The translations under genes were made by a program, and so were the position numbers. DNA of 64,000 nucleotides from FLUQ01 sp031551515. GTDB taxonomy: Bacteria; Desulfobacterota; Desulfovibrionia; Desulfovibrionales; Desulfovibrionaceae. The stretch's first letter is position 1; each line of letters opens with the position of its first letter. This document shows positions 33,007 through 41,644 of this stretch, in pieces. The notes beneath the pieces are model-generated. The model searched no databases. It was not told the DNA's origin and worked only from the letters and a program-made list of their open reading frames with translations. Location: the NCBI GenBank assembly GCA_031551515.1, contig JAVBNL010000011.1, forward strand, positions 62,001 to 126,000. Reading direction: 5' to 3'.

Positions 33007-34176
33007 ATGGATCTTGCCAAAAAAGTTCAGGAAATTACCGAAGCTGTCGTCGGCTTCCGGCGCTTTTTTCATGAAAATGCGGAACTGGGCATGAAAGAGT
33101 TCGCGGCCACGAAATTCATCGTGGACGAGCTGCGCAAACTGCCGGGCATGGAAGTTACCGATACCGCGCCGGGCTGTATCGCTGTCCTGCGCGGCAAAAA
33201 ACCGGGCAAAACCCTGGCTCTTCGTGCCGATATAGACGCCCTGCCCCTGGTGGAAGACAGCGGCCTGCCCTTTGCCTCAAAAAACGAAAAGACCTGCCAC
33301 GCCTGCGGCCACGACCTGCACGGCGCCGTGCTGCTGGGCTGCGCCATTGTGCTGCATTCAATGGCCGACCAGATCAACGGCACGGTCAAATTCCTGTTCC
33401 AGCCGGCTGAAGAAACCCTGGAAGGCGCGCAGCACCTGATCAAAGCCGGGGCCATGCAAAACCCGAAAGTCGACGCCATTTTCGCCCTGCACGCCTGGCC
33501 TTTCGCCCCGGTGGGCTCCATCGCGCTGCGCAGCGGGCCGACCATGGCCTCCGCCGATTTTATCGACATCACCGTCACCGGCCGGGCCGGGCATGCGGCG
33601 CAGCCGCACCGCTCCATCGATTCCGTATTCATCGCGGCCCATGTGATCACGGCGCTGCAAAGCATCGTGGCCCGCGAAACAGACGCCCTTGACGCGGCCG
33701 TGGTCACCCTGGGCACCATCCAGGGCGGCACCGTGCGCAACATCATCGCGCCGGAAGTGACCATGAGCGGCACCGTGCGCACCCTGAACCCCGCGGTGCG
33801 CGACAAGATACCCGGCCAGATGGAGCGTATTGTCACCAATGTGGCCGAAGCCCTCGGCGGCAAGGCGACGCTGAACTACGTCAAAGGCTCGCCCCCGGTC
33901 ATAAACGACGAAGCCCTGGTGGAACTGCTGCGCGCCTCCGCAACAGAAGCCATCGGCTCGGAAAACGTGCGGCAGATACCCACCCCTGTCATGGGCGGCG
34001 AAGATTTCGCCTTTTACATGGAACAGGCGCCCGGCGTATTTTTCCGGCTGGGCACCACCAATGACGACCCCCGTTCGCACCTTATCGCCCACAACCCGCA
34101 AATCATTTTTGATGAAAAAGCGTTACCGGTCGGTGTAAAGGTTATGTGTCAGACCGCTCTCAATTATCTGAAGTGA
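33007..34176 (+). CDS. M20-family amidohydrolase (HipO/AbgB-like)
   Basis: 389-residue metallopeptidase-fold amidohydrolase. LALRADIDALPLVED holds the first metal Asp, CHACGHDLHGAVLLG the Cys-His pair, FQPAEETLEGAQHL the general-base Glu and metal Glu, and the C-terminal MGGEDFAFYME another metal Glu. The dimerisation insertion (about 185-300) includes GRAGHAAQPHRSID. It probably removes acyl groups from amino acids such as hippurate. A hairpin follows the gene. Confidence 0.92.
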   Translation: MDLAKKVQEITEAVVGFRRFFHENAELGMKEFAATKFIVDELRKLPGMEVTDTAPGCIAVLRGKKPGKTLALRADIDALPLVEDSGLPFASKNEKTCHACGHDLHGAVLLGCAIVLHSMADQINGTVKFLFQPAEETLEGAQHLIKAGAMQNPKVDAIFALHAWPFAPVGSIALRSGPTMASADFIDITVTGRAGHAAQPHRSIDSVFIAAHVITALQSIVARETDALDAAVVTLGTIQGGTVRNIIAPEVTMSGTVRTLNPAVRDKIPGQMERIVTNVAEALGGKATLNYVKGSPPVINDEALVELLRASATEAIGSENVRQIPTPVMGGEDFAFYMEQAPGVFFRLGTTNDDPRSHLIAHNPQIIFDEKALPVGVKVMCQTALNYLK

Positions 34177-34188
34177 CTGTAATCACGG

Positions 34189-34220
34189 CTATGGCGCGGT
34201 TATGTTTTGCCGCGCCATAG
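34189..34220 (+). terminator. Hairpin downstream of the M20 gene
   Basis: A perfect 11-bp stem CTATGGCGCGG / CCGCGCCATAG with a 10-nt loop, 13 nt after the stop. No clear T-tract follows, so termination is only likely. Confidence 0.55.
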
Positions 34221-34290
34221 TCAAAGTTATACAACTTGCATTCCCCTTGAATTTTCCATACAGTCGCGTTCCTGTTCGGGGGAAAGACAC

Positions 34291-35754
34291 ATGAAACGAA
34301 TACTTATTGCCGCGCTTCTGGCGGGCTGTTTTACCTTGCCCGCGTTTGCCGCGCCCGAAGACGACCTTGCAGCCGCCGTTAAATTGCTGCGCACGGGCAA
34401 AGCGCAGGAAGCGATACCCACGCTGACCGTGCTCGCGGCCGATGAAACCGCGCCCAGAGAGACGCGGGCCAACGCCTATTACGTGCTTTCCGTCACGGAA
34501 GGTGGAAATACCGCCAACGCGCTGACCTACCTGAACAAGGCCCTCGAGCTGCACCCGCAGTTGGAGCGGGCCCTGGTGCGCAAGACGGAAATCCTTTTCG
34601 CGCAAAAAGACCACAAAGGGGCCGCCCTCGCCGCCGATTCCGGCCTGGCCCTTGCGCCGGGCGCGGAAAAACTGCTGCGCTACCGCGCGGCAAGCCGTAT
34701 GGAGCTTGGCGAATACGACGCGGCAGCGGCGGACTATACCACGCTCGTGCGGCGCCACAACCGCGACGGCGCAGCCTATCTGCAACGCGGCCGGGCTTAT
34801 CAGCTCAGCGGCAAACATGACGACGCCCTGGTTGATTTTGACAGCGCCGCCCGCTACGGCTCCGCCTTGAGTCCCAAAGACCTGGCGGACCTTTGGTATT
34901 TCCGGGGCCTTTCATACCAGCAGACGGCCGAGTTTTCGAACGCGCTGGACGCTTACGCCAAAGCGGCCTCGCTGAAACCCGACCCGGCGCGCAAAGACGA
35001 GCTGGCCGCCCGCCGCGCGGAAACCCTGAAGCTGAAAACCAAGGCCGACTCCGCCGCCGGGCTGCGCAAAGACCTGGACATCGCCCTCAGGCACATTCAG
35101 CTTGAGGATATGAAGGCTGCCACCGTTATTTTGCGCACCGTGCTGGGCAACGAGTTCGCCCCGGACGAAATCAAGGCCAGAGCGTGTTTTTTGCTGTCTT
35201 TCACCAGCAAAGACAACGCATGGAACCTGGAGCAGGCGACGAAGGCCGCGGCCATGGACCCTAACGCTTCCCACCTGTGGCGCAAAGGCTTTCTGCTCTT
35301 CTTCTCCGGCAACTATGCGGGTTCGCTGGAAGCCATGAACGCCGCCAGAGAGCGTTCGCCCAAGTCGGTGGCCTACATTTACTGGTGCGGCCGCGCCCGG
35401 CTGGAGCTGAACCGCAACGAAGAAGCGCTGCAGGACTTTGACGAGGTCGCCCGCCTTGATGCCGCCTGGCCCCCGGCCTATGTATATCGTGCGGCGGCCA
35501 ATCTGCGGCTGAACAAGCCGGAAAACGCTTGGCCCGACGTGCGCAAAGCCTCGGGTGAAGAGCAAAAACTCAGCCGTGACGATGCGGCCGAATTGTATTA
35601 TGTTGCCGGGCGTCTGCACGAGCTGGACAAAGAGCACGATCAGGCGTTGTACAGCTATGACCGGTCGCTTGCCGTAAACCCTTCGGGCCCGCGCGGAACC
35701 GATGCCGCGCAACGTAAAAAACGGATTGAAGAGATGCGCTCGCTTCCCCAATAA
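34291..35754 (+). CDS. Periplasmic TPR-repeat protein
   Basis: 487 residues with a signal peptide (KRILIAALLAGCFTLPAFAA). The mature protein is a run of helix pairs: AVKLLRTGKAQEAIPTLTVL, ALTYLNKALELHPQLERALV, AAADYTTLVRRHNRDGAAYL, ALDAYAKAASLKPDPARKDE, then a second block from about 300 with SLEAMNAARERSPKSVAYIY and ALQDFDEVARLDAAWPPAYV. About ten TPR-like units are visible. It is the first of three consecutive genes for exported proteins (12 nt, then 49 nt gaps), suggesting an envelope assembly or scaffold role. Confidence 0.85.
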   Translation: MKRILIAALLAGCFTLPAFAAPEDDLAAAVKLLRTGKAQEAIPTLTVLAADETAPRETRANAYYVLSVTEGGNTANALTYLNKALELHPQLERALVRKTEILFAQKDHKGAALAADSGLALAPGAEKLLRYRAASRMELGEYDAAAADYTTLVRRHNRDGAAYLQRGRAYQLSGKHDDALVDFDSAARYGSALSPKDLADLWYFRGLSYQQTAEFSNALDAYAKAASLKPDPARKDELAARRAETLKLKTKADSAAGLRKDLDIALRHIQLEDMKAATVILRTVLGNEFAPDEIKARACFLLSFTSKDNAWNLEQATKAAAMDPNASHLWRKGFLLFFSGNYAGSLEAMNAARERSPKSVAYIYWCGRARLELNRNEEALQDFDEVARLDAAWPPAYVYRAAANLRLNKPENAWPDVRKASGEEQKLSRDDAAELYYVAGRLHELDKEHDQALYSYDRSLAVNPSGPRGTDAAQRKKRIEEMRSLPQ

Positions 35755-35765
35755 CGGAGAAATCG

Positions 35766-36251
35766 ATGTTTCGTCCGCACACCATATGTTCGCTTCTTCT
35801 GCCCGTTCTGCTTTTGTACCTGACGGCCTGCGTCAAAACCGCGCCGCCCGAAGAGCCCGTTCCCATCCCCACCCCCATCCCCGCGGCCAGCAACTTTGCG
35901 AAGATCGAGATAGGCTGGACGCAAAAGCAGGTCTGGGAAGCCATCGGCAAGCCCACCGACGCCCGCAACTACATATGGCCCGATGATGCCGCCAAGAGCC
36001 GCATCGAGGCCCTGTATAAAGGCGAAGGCACTCTTTTCTACACGGGAAAACAGGGTGAAGAAGGCCCGGAAAGGTTCACCGTGCAGCGCATTATCTACAA
36101 CCCGGAAGAATCGGGCTATACGGATAAAACGGCCCACCCTGACGGGCCGCAAAACCCAGTGAAAGAAAAGCCCGCGCCCAAAAGACCGGCCAAACCGAAA
36201 AAGCGCGACAAACCCGATCCCAAACTGGACGAGTTGCTGCAGGGGTTGTAA
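35766..36251 (+). CDS. SmpA/OmlA-like lipoprotein
   Basis: 161 residues. The signal ends in a lipobox (YLTAC, Cys near 22) followed by a Pro-rich linker. FAKIEIGWTQKQVWEAIGKPTD has the pattern of the SmpA/BamE small domain (short helix and 'G-x-P' turn). The C-terminal 40 residues are Lys/Pro-rich and probably disordered. It starts 11 nt after the TPR gene. Function not known; perhaps an envelope accessory. Confidence 0.75.
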   Translation: MFRPHTICSLLLPVLLLYLTACVKTAPPEEPVPIPTPIPAASNFAKIEIGWTQKQVWEAIGKPTDARNYIWPDDAAKSRIEALYKGEGTLFYTGKQGEEGPERFTVQRIIYNPEESGYTDKTAHPDGPQNPVKEKPAPKRPAKPKKRDKPDPKLDELLQGL

Positions 36252-36300
36252 TATATAATATGACGCATTTGCCTCGAAAACCGCATCAAGGAGGCACGCC

Positions 36301-36948
36301 GTGTTATCCATAGCCCGCACCGCCCGCAACATCGTTTTGCTTGCCGTTCTGTGCCTTGCCGCGGGCTGCGCCAAACCCACAGCCACCGTGGACGCGCTGA
36401 GCGCGCCTTCCGCATCAATGCCGCAGAACGCCGGTTACCTGATTCTGCCGGGCATGGACGGGATCAAGGCGGACGACCTCTATTTCGTGGAATATAAAAA
36501 CGACCTGGCCGCCGTGCTGCGCGGCATGGGGTATCAGGTTACGGATGACGCGGCCAAGGCCGCCGCCGTGGTACGCCTTTCCTGGGGCGGCCGCGAAACT
36601 GTTTTGTACACCGACCCCTACGGGCCCAGCGTGGGCATCGGAGTCGGTTCCGGCTCCGGCGGGTATTACGACCGGGACTGGGACCGCTGGGGCGGCGGGA
36701 GCTTCTTCGGCCTGGGCGTCGGCTTTCCCGTGGGCGGCAGTGCCCAGGCATCTTCCCGCTGGCGTCACACCGTCGTGCTTGAAGCGCGTTCCTTGCCGCA
36801 AGACGTCAGCTTGTGGAAGGTGACCCTGAACACCGAAAGCGGCAGCGACAACCTGCGCGGCCTCATGCCCGCCCTGCTGCAAGCAGCCAAACCCTATATC
36901 GGCAAAGCCACTTCCGGCCCCGTGACCGTGCCGTTGGAAATCCCCTGA
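36301..36948 (+). CDS. DUF4136-like lipoprotein
   Basis: 215 residues; lipobox LAAGC (Cys near 23). The mature part has AGYLILPGMDGIKADDLYFVEY, LRGMGYQVTDDAAKAAAVVRLSW, then a Gly-rich stretch (VGIGVGSGSGGYYDRDWDRWGG and GLGVGFPVGG) and a C-terminal beta strand HTVVLEAR. This order (strand, D-A-D-x-x-V strand, Gly-rich insertion) resembles DUF4136 lipoproteins. The start is GTG with AAGGAGG 8 nt upstream. Probably an outer-membrane-associated lipoprotein co-expressed with the two genes before it. Confidence 0.72.
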   Translation: MLSIARTARNIVLLAVLCLAAGCAKPTATVDALSAPSASMPQNAGYLILPGMDGIKADDLYFVEYKNDLAAVLRGMGYQVTDDAAKAAAVVRLSWGGRETVLYTDPYGPSVGIGVGSGSGGYYDRDWDRWGGGSFFGLGVGFPVGGSAQASSRWRHTVVLEARSLPQDVSLWKVTLNTESGSDNLRGLMPALLQAAKPYIGKATSGPVTVPLEIP

Positions 36949-37018
36949 CGCTTGCCATTCAGACCCGGCACGGGTAAAAATTCCGGTAGCCTCAAACTGA
37001 GAAACCGGAGCCTTGCTG

Positions 37019-37852
37019 ATGCTGACCATCACCGTATTGCTTGAAAACGAAACCAGTTCCGAAAGCCTGGCCCATGAGCACGGACTTTCCCTGTTGCTGG
37101 CCTGCGACGGCAAAACCCTGTTGCTTGACACCGGCGCAAGCGACGCCTTTTTGCGCAACGCGGACGCGCTGGGCGTGGACCTGAGCGCCGTCAGCGCCAT
37201 CGTGCTTTCCCACGGGCACCACGACCACACGAACGGGCTGGGGCACGCGCTAGGGCGCTTTGCCGCGAGCGGCCGTTCTCAATCGCCCGAGGTCATCATG
37301 CACCCTGACGCGTTGCTTTACCGCCGCAAAGCGGCGGGAGAGAAAGACGCGGGCAAATACCTGGGCATACCGGCCGAAACCCTGGCCATGCTGCAAAGCT
37401 GGCCCCTGCGCCTGCAAAAAGAGCCGCTGCGCCTGACCGAAAATTTGCTTTATTTGGGTGAAATTCCACGTAAATACCCAGAGACGCAGGCGCTTTTGGG
37501 CGAGATAGAGCGTAGCGGCGTCTATGAAAAAGACCGCATCCTTGACGATACCGCCCTGGTCTATTGCGGCGGCAAGGGCGCGGCGCTGACCGTTATCGCG
37601 GGCTGCGCGCATTCGGGCATCATCAACATCATAGAGCATGCGAAAGCCGTCACCGGCATCGGCAAGGTGCATGCCGTGATCGGCGGCCTGCACATGAAAG
37701 ACGCGACGGACGCGGTGAAAGAGCGGACCTTGCGGTATTTTGAAGAACAGGAGATCGAGGTGCTGCGCGGCTGCCATTGCACGGGCAACGCGCTGGATAA
37801 GGCGGCGCGGCAGAAGCCGCTGCATGCGGGGGATCGTTTGGAGATCGCATAG
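37019..37852 (+). CDS. MBL-fold metallohydrolase
   Basis: 277 residues. VLLENETSSES and LACDGKTLLLDTGASDAF open the fold, LSHGHHDHTNGL is the HxHxDH metal motif, CAHSGIINII holds a metal His and CHCTGNALDKAA a C-terminal His. The whole resembles the group that includes the archaeal dihydropterin-ribofuranosylaminobenzene phosphate synthase-like proteins. I prefer the ATG at 37019 after GGAG over the TTG two codons earlier. The actual substrate is not evident. Repeat B2 starts directly after the stop. Confidence 0.85.
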   Translation: MLTITVLLENETSSESLAHEHGLSLLLACDGKTLLLDTGASDAFLRNADALGVDLSAVSAIVLSHGHHDHTNGLGHALGRFAASGRSQSPEVIMHPDALLYRRKAAGEKDAGKYLGIPAETLAMLQSWPLRLQKEPLRLTENLLYLGEIPRKYPETQALLGEIERSGVYEKDRILDDTALVYCGGKGAALTVIAGCAHSGIINIIEHAKAVTGIGKVHAVIGGLHMKDATDAVKERTLRYFEEQEIEVLRGCHCTGNALDKAARQKPLHAGDRLEIA

Positions 37853-37857
37853 CGAAG

Positions 37858-38000
37858 ATGTAAGAATTTTGCTCTCGTCCTTTTGGCGAACGTGGTCCCG
37901 GTGTGAAGAGGGCTTGTTTGTTTCTTTAGTTGGTCCGCCTTCCCGGCGGGGGCAAGAGAGGTGGGACGTGCCGTCCCCCTCTCTTGGCTCTCCCCCTGCT
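37858..38000 (+). repeat. Tandem-hairpin repeat family B, copy 2
   Basis: Begins ATGTAAGAATTTTGCTC, six bases after the MBL stop, closely matching B1. The conserved core TTGGTCCGCCTTCCCGGCGG is at 37930-37949, followed by a hairpin whose arms (AGAGAGGTGGGAC with GTCCCCCTCTCT) differ from B1 but still pair. Confidence 0.8.
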
Positions 38001-38385
38001 TTTTGGAGTGCGGACTGTGAAACTGCCGCCCCATTCCCAAAGCATAAACGGATGGTGCTGCCTGGCTGAAGGGCTCCGGCGGCTTTCCGTTGTCGCCGCC
38101 TACGCACAGCACCGCCTGTATCCATATCCCCTTTCACCACAGGTCTTGCCGCTATCGCCTACTCATTGCACCGCTTACTTACAATCTTTTTCCCAAAATC
38201 GCGTTCTGAACATTCACATGAGCCGCAACTATGCGCGCTCCCGCTCGCCCGAGGCGCGGGCGTGTCGCACAACAAATGTGGTCGTAGCCGCGAAAGCCGT
38301 ACCACAATCAACGACGGTCCCTACGTGCGAAAAGGCGAAACCTAAACGGGGGTGGCAAGGGGGCGTAGCGCCCCTTGCCGGGGGG

Positions 38386-38517
38386 AGTAGTCCAGAAGAG
38401 GGGTCGACGCCGACCCCTCTCTGCCCCTCGCCGGGAAGGCGGACCAACGACAGAAACAAATCCCTTTTCCCTCCACCGGAACCACTTCTTCCCCAAAACC
38501 GGAAGCATTGATCTTCC
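38386..38517 (-). repeat. Tandem-hairpin repeat family B, copy 3 (inverted)
   Basis: On the minus strand it reads AAGATCAATGCTTCCGGTTT and then the core TTGGTCCGCCTTCCCGGCGA, then hairpin arms AGAGGGGTCG and CGACCCCTCT. Opposite orientation to B2, 500 bp away. Confidence 0.75.
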
Positions 38518-38525
38518 TCCCCCCA

Positions 38526-38594
38526 GCCACTAAAAAAACGAGTCCCAGCCTACACCGGGACCCGTTTCGCTAAAAACCGGGAGCACCGATCTTA
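38526..38594 (-). repeat. Family B half copy (terminator half only)
   Basis: On the minus strand it begins at the stop codon of the YfiH gene (TAAGATCGGTGCTCCCGG) and matches the first 60 bases of B1 almost exactly, then stops where B3 begins. Confidence 0.75.
38532..38567 (-). terminator. Intrinsic terminator of the 5-FCL/YfiH operon
   Basis: Minus-strand stem AAACGGGTCCC with GGGACTCGTTT, 10-nt loop, then seven T. Same hairpin as at 29209. Confidence 0.8.
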
Positions 38595-39338
38595 TTCTTC
38601 AATCCACACCAGCCCCGCCTGCCGGCCCGCATCCCCCCGCCGGTGCGAAAAAAACAGGCCCGGCAGCGAATAGGTGCACATGTCCAGTCCGTAAATATTG
38701 CCCATTTTCAGCCCCGCCGCCACAAGCTGGTCGCGCGTCAGCCGCCAGAGATCCATGCGCTTTGTTTCCCGGTTATACCAGGGCGCGAACTCGGCCGGCC
38801 ACTCCCGGTCGAAATTCACGAACTCCGCATACCCTAAACTCGGGCCGCGCACGGCCCGCACGTCCGCCGGGTCAAGATTGTAGGCTTTGCAAAAAGCGGC
38901 TACCCCGCTTTGCGGAAAACGCAGCACATTGCCCCGCCACCCGGCGTGCAGCGCCGCCACGAACCCGCCGGGGTGCGCCAGCACTATGGGCTGGCAGTCC
39001 GCGGTCTTGATGCACAGCGCCTGGCCCGGCTTGCTGGTGGCAAGGCCGTCCGCCTTGTGCTCGGGCCCCTCTGCGGGGTTCATGCCTTCCGGGTCCAGCA
39101 GCATCTCGTCGCCGTGCACCTGAAAAACTTCGGCCCAGCTGGTAACACCGGGGGCCGTTGCCAGTTTTTCGCGCGCGGCGACAGCCTCACCGGCATCCTG
39201 GCCGTTGTTTTGCGCCGCATGCAGCGACAAATTACCCGCCAGACGGGTGGTAAAGGCGCAGCGAATACGCGGCATGCCGGGAAAAGCGAATGGAATGACC
39301 CCGTTTTCAGCGCGGCCTGCATACACGGTGTTCATCAT
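38592..39338 (-). CDS. YfiH/LACC1-family purine nucleoside phosphorylase-like protein
   Basis: 248 residues of the 'polyphenol oxidase' YfiH family, now linked to purine nucleoside phosphorylase/adenosine deaminase activity. EVFQVHGDEM, KTADCQPIVLAHP and ALHAGWRGNV carry the His-Cys-His zinc triad; DVRAVRGPSLGYAEFVN and DMCTYSLPGLFFSHRRGDAGRQAGLVW complete the pattern. Its start overlaps the 5-formyltetrahydrofolate cyclo-ligase stop by four bases (ATGA), so both are one unit. Confidence 0.93.
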   Translation of the reverse strand: MMNTVYAGRAENGVIPFAFPGMPRIRCAFTTRLAGNLSLHAAQNNGQDAGEAVAAREKLATAPGVTSWAEVFQVHGDEMLLDPEGMNPAEGPEHKADGLATSKPGQALCIKTADCQPIVLAHPGGFVAALHAGWRGNVLRFPQSGVAAFCKAYNLDPADVRAVRGPSLGYAEFVNFDREWPAEFAPWYNRETKRMDLWRLTRDQLVAAGLKMGNIYGLDMCTYSLPGLFFSHRRGDAGRQAGLVWIEE

Positions 39339-39964
39339 AACCATACCAAGCCTTTTTCGGTGGCCAGCGCGTTCACCCGCATATCCCAGGGCCCTTGGGG
39401 AATCGCCTCCACAACTTGAAAGCCATAGACCAGGCCGATACGCGGAACAGCCGCCAGCGAGGCCCTGGCGAACAGGCGGTCGTAATAGGCGCCCCCGTTG
39501 CCCAACCGCCCCCCCTGCAGGTCAAAAGCCACGCCGGGAGTGATGATCAGCTCGGGAATCCACTCGCCTGTCGCGGGCAAAGGGCAGCGCACGGGGTCAG
39601 GCTCCGGAATGCCGAAAATGCCCACAACAAGAGCTTTCTCATCCGGGCAGGGCAAGAGGTGCATCAAACCTCTGGGGCTTTCGGGCGTATAGGGGAAATA
39701 GACCAGCTTGCCCTGTTTCCAGGCCGTTTCCATCAGCAGGCGGGTGCCGGTTTCGCGGCCCACCGCGTAATACAGGGCCACGGAACGGGCTCGCTTCCAG
39801 ATGGAAGATGCCAGAATATGCTTTTGCGCGGCCAATGAAAGGCGATGCGCCTCCCCCTCGTCCAGGGCGTTTCTGCGTGCGCGCATGGCCTTGCGCAAGG
39901 CTTTTTTTTCAGCCGTGAGAGCGGCTTCATCCGGGCTGTTGTTTTGTGTCATATCCGGCAGCAT
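39335..39964 (-). CDS. 5-formyltetrahydrofolate cyclo-ligase
   Basis: 209 residues; converts 5-formyl-THF to 5,10-methenyl-THF with ATP. KKALRKAMRARRNAL is the N-terminal helix, VYFPYTPESPRGLMHL and LIITPGVAFDLQGGRLGNGGAYYDRLF is the nucleotide-binding GxGGGxYD-like block; here it reads RLGNGGAYYD. The start could also be the ATG four codons in (39952); neither has a good ribosome site. Folate one-carbon supply links loosely with purN at 49 kb. Confidence 0.92.
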   Translation of the reverse strand: MLPDMTQNNSPDEAALTAEKKALRKAMRARRNALDEGEAHRLSLAAQKHILASSIWKRARSVALYYAVGRETGTRLLMETAWKQGKLVYFPYTPESPRGLMHLLPCPDEKALVVGIFGIPEPDPVRCPLPATGEWIPELIITPGVAFDLQGGRLGNGGAYYDRLFARASLAAVPRIGLVYGFQVVEAIPQGPWDMRVNALATEKGLVWL

Positions 39965-40041
39965 ACAAAAAAGCCGAGCAAAGTAAAAGCGCGGGGCCGG
40001 AACGTTCAGCGAACGCCCCGGCCCCCGGTTGGGCAGGCCGG

Positions 40042-41094
40042 CTATTTCATCAGTTTGGTTTTCTTCATCCAGTCTTGAATGACCTGCGCGGCCTGATCGG
40101 AGTTTTTATCCATCATCAGCATGTGCGAGTTGCCCTTGATGCCTTTGTCCGGCAGGTCGGTCCAGGTGAACGAGCCGCCTTTGGCTTCCAAAGCTTTTTT
40201 GAACTTGGGATATACATTGTAATAGGAATTCTTGTTCCATCCTGCGATCTTGTCGTTGCCTTTGATATAATCGCCCCAAATCATCAGGAAAGGAATATTC
40301 TTAAGCGGCGCGAGATCGACCTTGTCCGGGTCGGGCCCGCCGCTGGGCTCGATCAGAATGACCGCTTTGACCCTGTCGGGATATTTCAGCGCGGCGTTGA
40401 CCGCGAAAGCCCCGCCCTGGCTGTGGGCCAGAATGACGCAGCCGCCGGCGAACTTTTCGCCCACCAGAGCGTCATATGCGGCCTGAATGCGCGCGTCGGA
40501 ATCCGCCCAGCGCGGCACGAACTGCTTGGCGAACTGGCTCAGCTTTTCCACGGGGAACTGCTGGCCGGGGTAGGCCACGCGGCCGGCCGGGTTTTCATCA
40601 TATTTGGGGCCGAAACGGAAGTTGACCCACACTTCGGACAGGGGACGGAAAACGGGCGGGCTGGTGAAAATTTCCGGATACTTGGCCCAAGAGGCGCGGC
40701 CCCGTTCCATGGCGTCGCTGGTATACACGTTGTGCCCGGCTTTCAGAAAAAAGCTTTGCCAGCCGGGGCGGCCATCGGGCGTGTCTTCATAGGTGACCCC
40801 GGTCAGGCCGCCGCCGTGCCACAGCAGCAGCGGGTATTTGGCCTTGGGTTTTTCAAGCGTGACATACTGCACGTACATCTGGCCCGCTTCAAACTGCCCG
40901 TTGGGGTTCATTTTCATGGGCGGCGCGCCCTTGGTCAGCACGAGTTCCTCAATGGGCAGGCCTTTGAGCACCACTTCCTGGCCGCCGACGTGGAATCCGC
41001 CGACGGATTTGACGGACAAGGCCGCCTCCGCTTTGCCTGTAAAGGCCAGCAAACCGATCAATGCGAGGCCGAACAATGAGAATTTTACGCGCAT
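40042..41094 (-). CDS. Exported alpha/beta-hydrolase
   Basis: 350 residues with a signal peptide (VKFSLFGLALIGLLAFTGKAEA). The fold shows PLLLWHGGGLTGVTYEDTPDGRPGW (oxyanion strand), nucleophile elbow ILAHSQGGAFAVN with Ser near 216, an acid in FLMIWGDYIKG, and His in GNSHMLMMDKNSD near the end. Similar proteins are annotated as esterases; substrate unknown. The frame is open upstream, but the ATG at 41094 follows CAGGAGAA and begins the signal peptide. Periplasmic. Confidence 0.88.
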   Translation of the reverse strand: MRVKFSLFGLALIGLLAFTGKAEAALSVKSVGGFHVGGQEVVLKGLPIEELVLTKGAPPMKMNPNGQFEAGQMYVQYVTLEKPKAKYPLLLWHGGGLTGVTYEDTPDGRPGWQSFFLKAGHNVYTSDAMERGRASWAKYPEIFTSPPVFRPLSEVWVNFRFGPKYDENPAGRVAYPGQQFPVEKLSQFAKQFVPRWADSDARIQAAYDALVGEKFAGGCVILAHSQGGAFAVNAALKYPDRVKAVILIEPSGGPDPDKVDLAPLKNIPFLMIWGDYIKGNDKIAGWNKNSYYNVYPKFKKALEAKGGSFTWTDLPDKGIKGNSHMLMMDKNSDQAAQVIQDWMKKTKLMK

Positions 41095-41286
41095 AGCCTT
41101 CTCCTGGTTATGATGAACAGGCCCGGACGGGCGGAATTGAGAACGCAGCAAAAACCGTTCCGGCTTCTGAACCAGCGCAATATGCCGGTTTTATTGATGC
41201 GGCGCGCGTACCGAATCAGGCGTTCTGTATCAGAAATGAAATCGCGTTTACAAAAAACAAAAACTGGAAATTTTGCCGAAACGCGC

Positions 41287-41316
41287 AAAAAAGCCCTTCC
41301 GCCAAGCGAAAGGGCT
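41287..41316 (-). terminator. Intrinsic terminator of infA
   Basis: On the minus strand, AGCCCTT-type stem (41310-41316 with 41292-41298) followed by six T, 24 nt after the infA stop. Confidence 0.8.
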
Positions 41317-41339
41317 CGTGAACGCGTAAAAAAACGCGC

Positions 41340-41558
41340 TTACTTCATGCGGTAGGTGATGCGCCCACGGGTCAGGTCATAGGGAGACAACTCCACCTTG
41401 ACCCGGTCGCCGGGCAGAATGCGGATATAAAACTTGCGCATCTTGCCGGAAATATGCGCCAGCACTTCGTGGCCGTTATCCAGGTCCACCCGGAACATGG
41501 CGTTGGGCAACGCTTCCTGCACCACGCCGTCTACTTCTATGGCATCTTCTTTAGCCAT
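41340..41558 (-). CDS. infA: Translation initiation factor IF-1
   Basis: 72 residues, the full family length. MAKEDAIEVDGVVQEALPNA, MFRVDLDNGHEVLAHISGKMRKFYIRILPGD and RVKVELSPYDLTRGRITYR are the OB-fold strands that sit in the ribosomal A site. GGAGG lies 7 nt before the ATG. It has its own promoter and terminator and so is monocistronic, as is common outside the large ribosomal operons. Confidence 0.98.
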   Translation of the reverse strand: MAKEDAIEVDGVVQEALPNAMFRVDLDNGHEVLAHISGKMRKFYIRILPGDRVKVELSPYDLTRGRITYRMK

Positions 41559-41605
41559 GCATCCTCCAAAAAAGTCTCTCTAACCGCATTCAATTTGCAC
41601 ATTTT

Positions 41606-41611
41606 ATTATA
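41606..41611 (-). promoter_or_regulatory. -10 element of infA
   Basis: Perfect TATAAT on the minus strand, 48 nt before the infA start. A matching -35 at good spacing is not obvious (TTGACT lies too close). Confidence 0.45.
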
Positions 41612-41644
41612 AGAGTCAAGGCAAGCAGCTTTTCCGGCAGCGGC

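Larger units (their letters stand above)
37853..38591. other. 739-bp non-coding block built of family B repeats
   Basis: No supported gene. The block holds repeat B2 at its left end, an unrecognised middle (38001-38340), a hairpin GGCAAGGGGGC/GCGCCCCTTGCC near 38354-38379, then inverted copies B3 and B4 at its right end. Frames open here change composition at repeat borders and lack ribosome sites. It separates two genes that converge on it. Confidence 0.75.

Noticed and set aside
38229..38459. Minus-strand 76-codon frame in the same gap
   Set aside because: Lies largely inside repeat B3 and its hairpin; no start signals.
37930..38511. 193-codon frame in the 739-bp gap
   Set aside because: It runs across repeat B2, unrelated middle sequence and inverted repeat B3; no ribosome site and changing composition.
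39946..41079. 377-codon plus-strand frame opposite the alpha/beta-hydrolase
   Set aside because: Shadow of the exported hydrolase, which has a signal peptide and nucleophile elbow.
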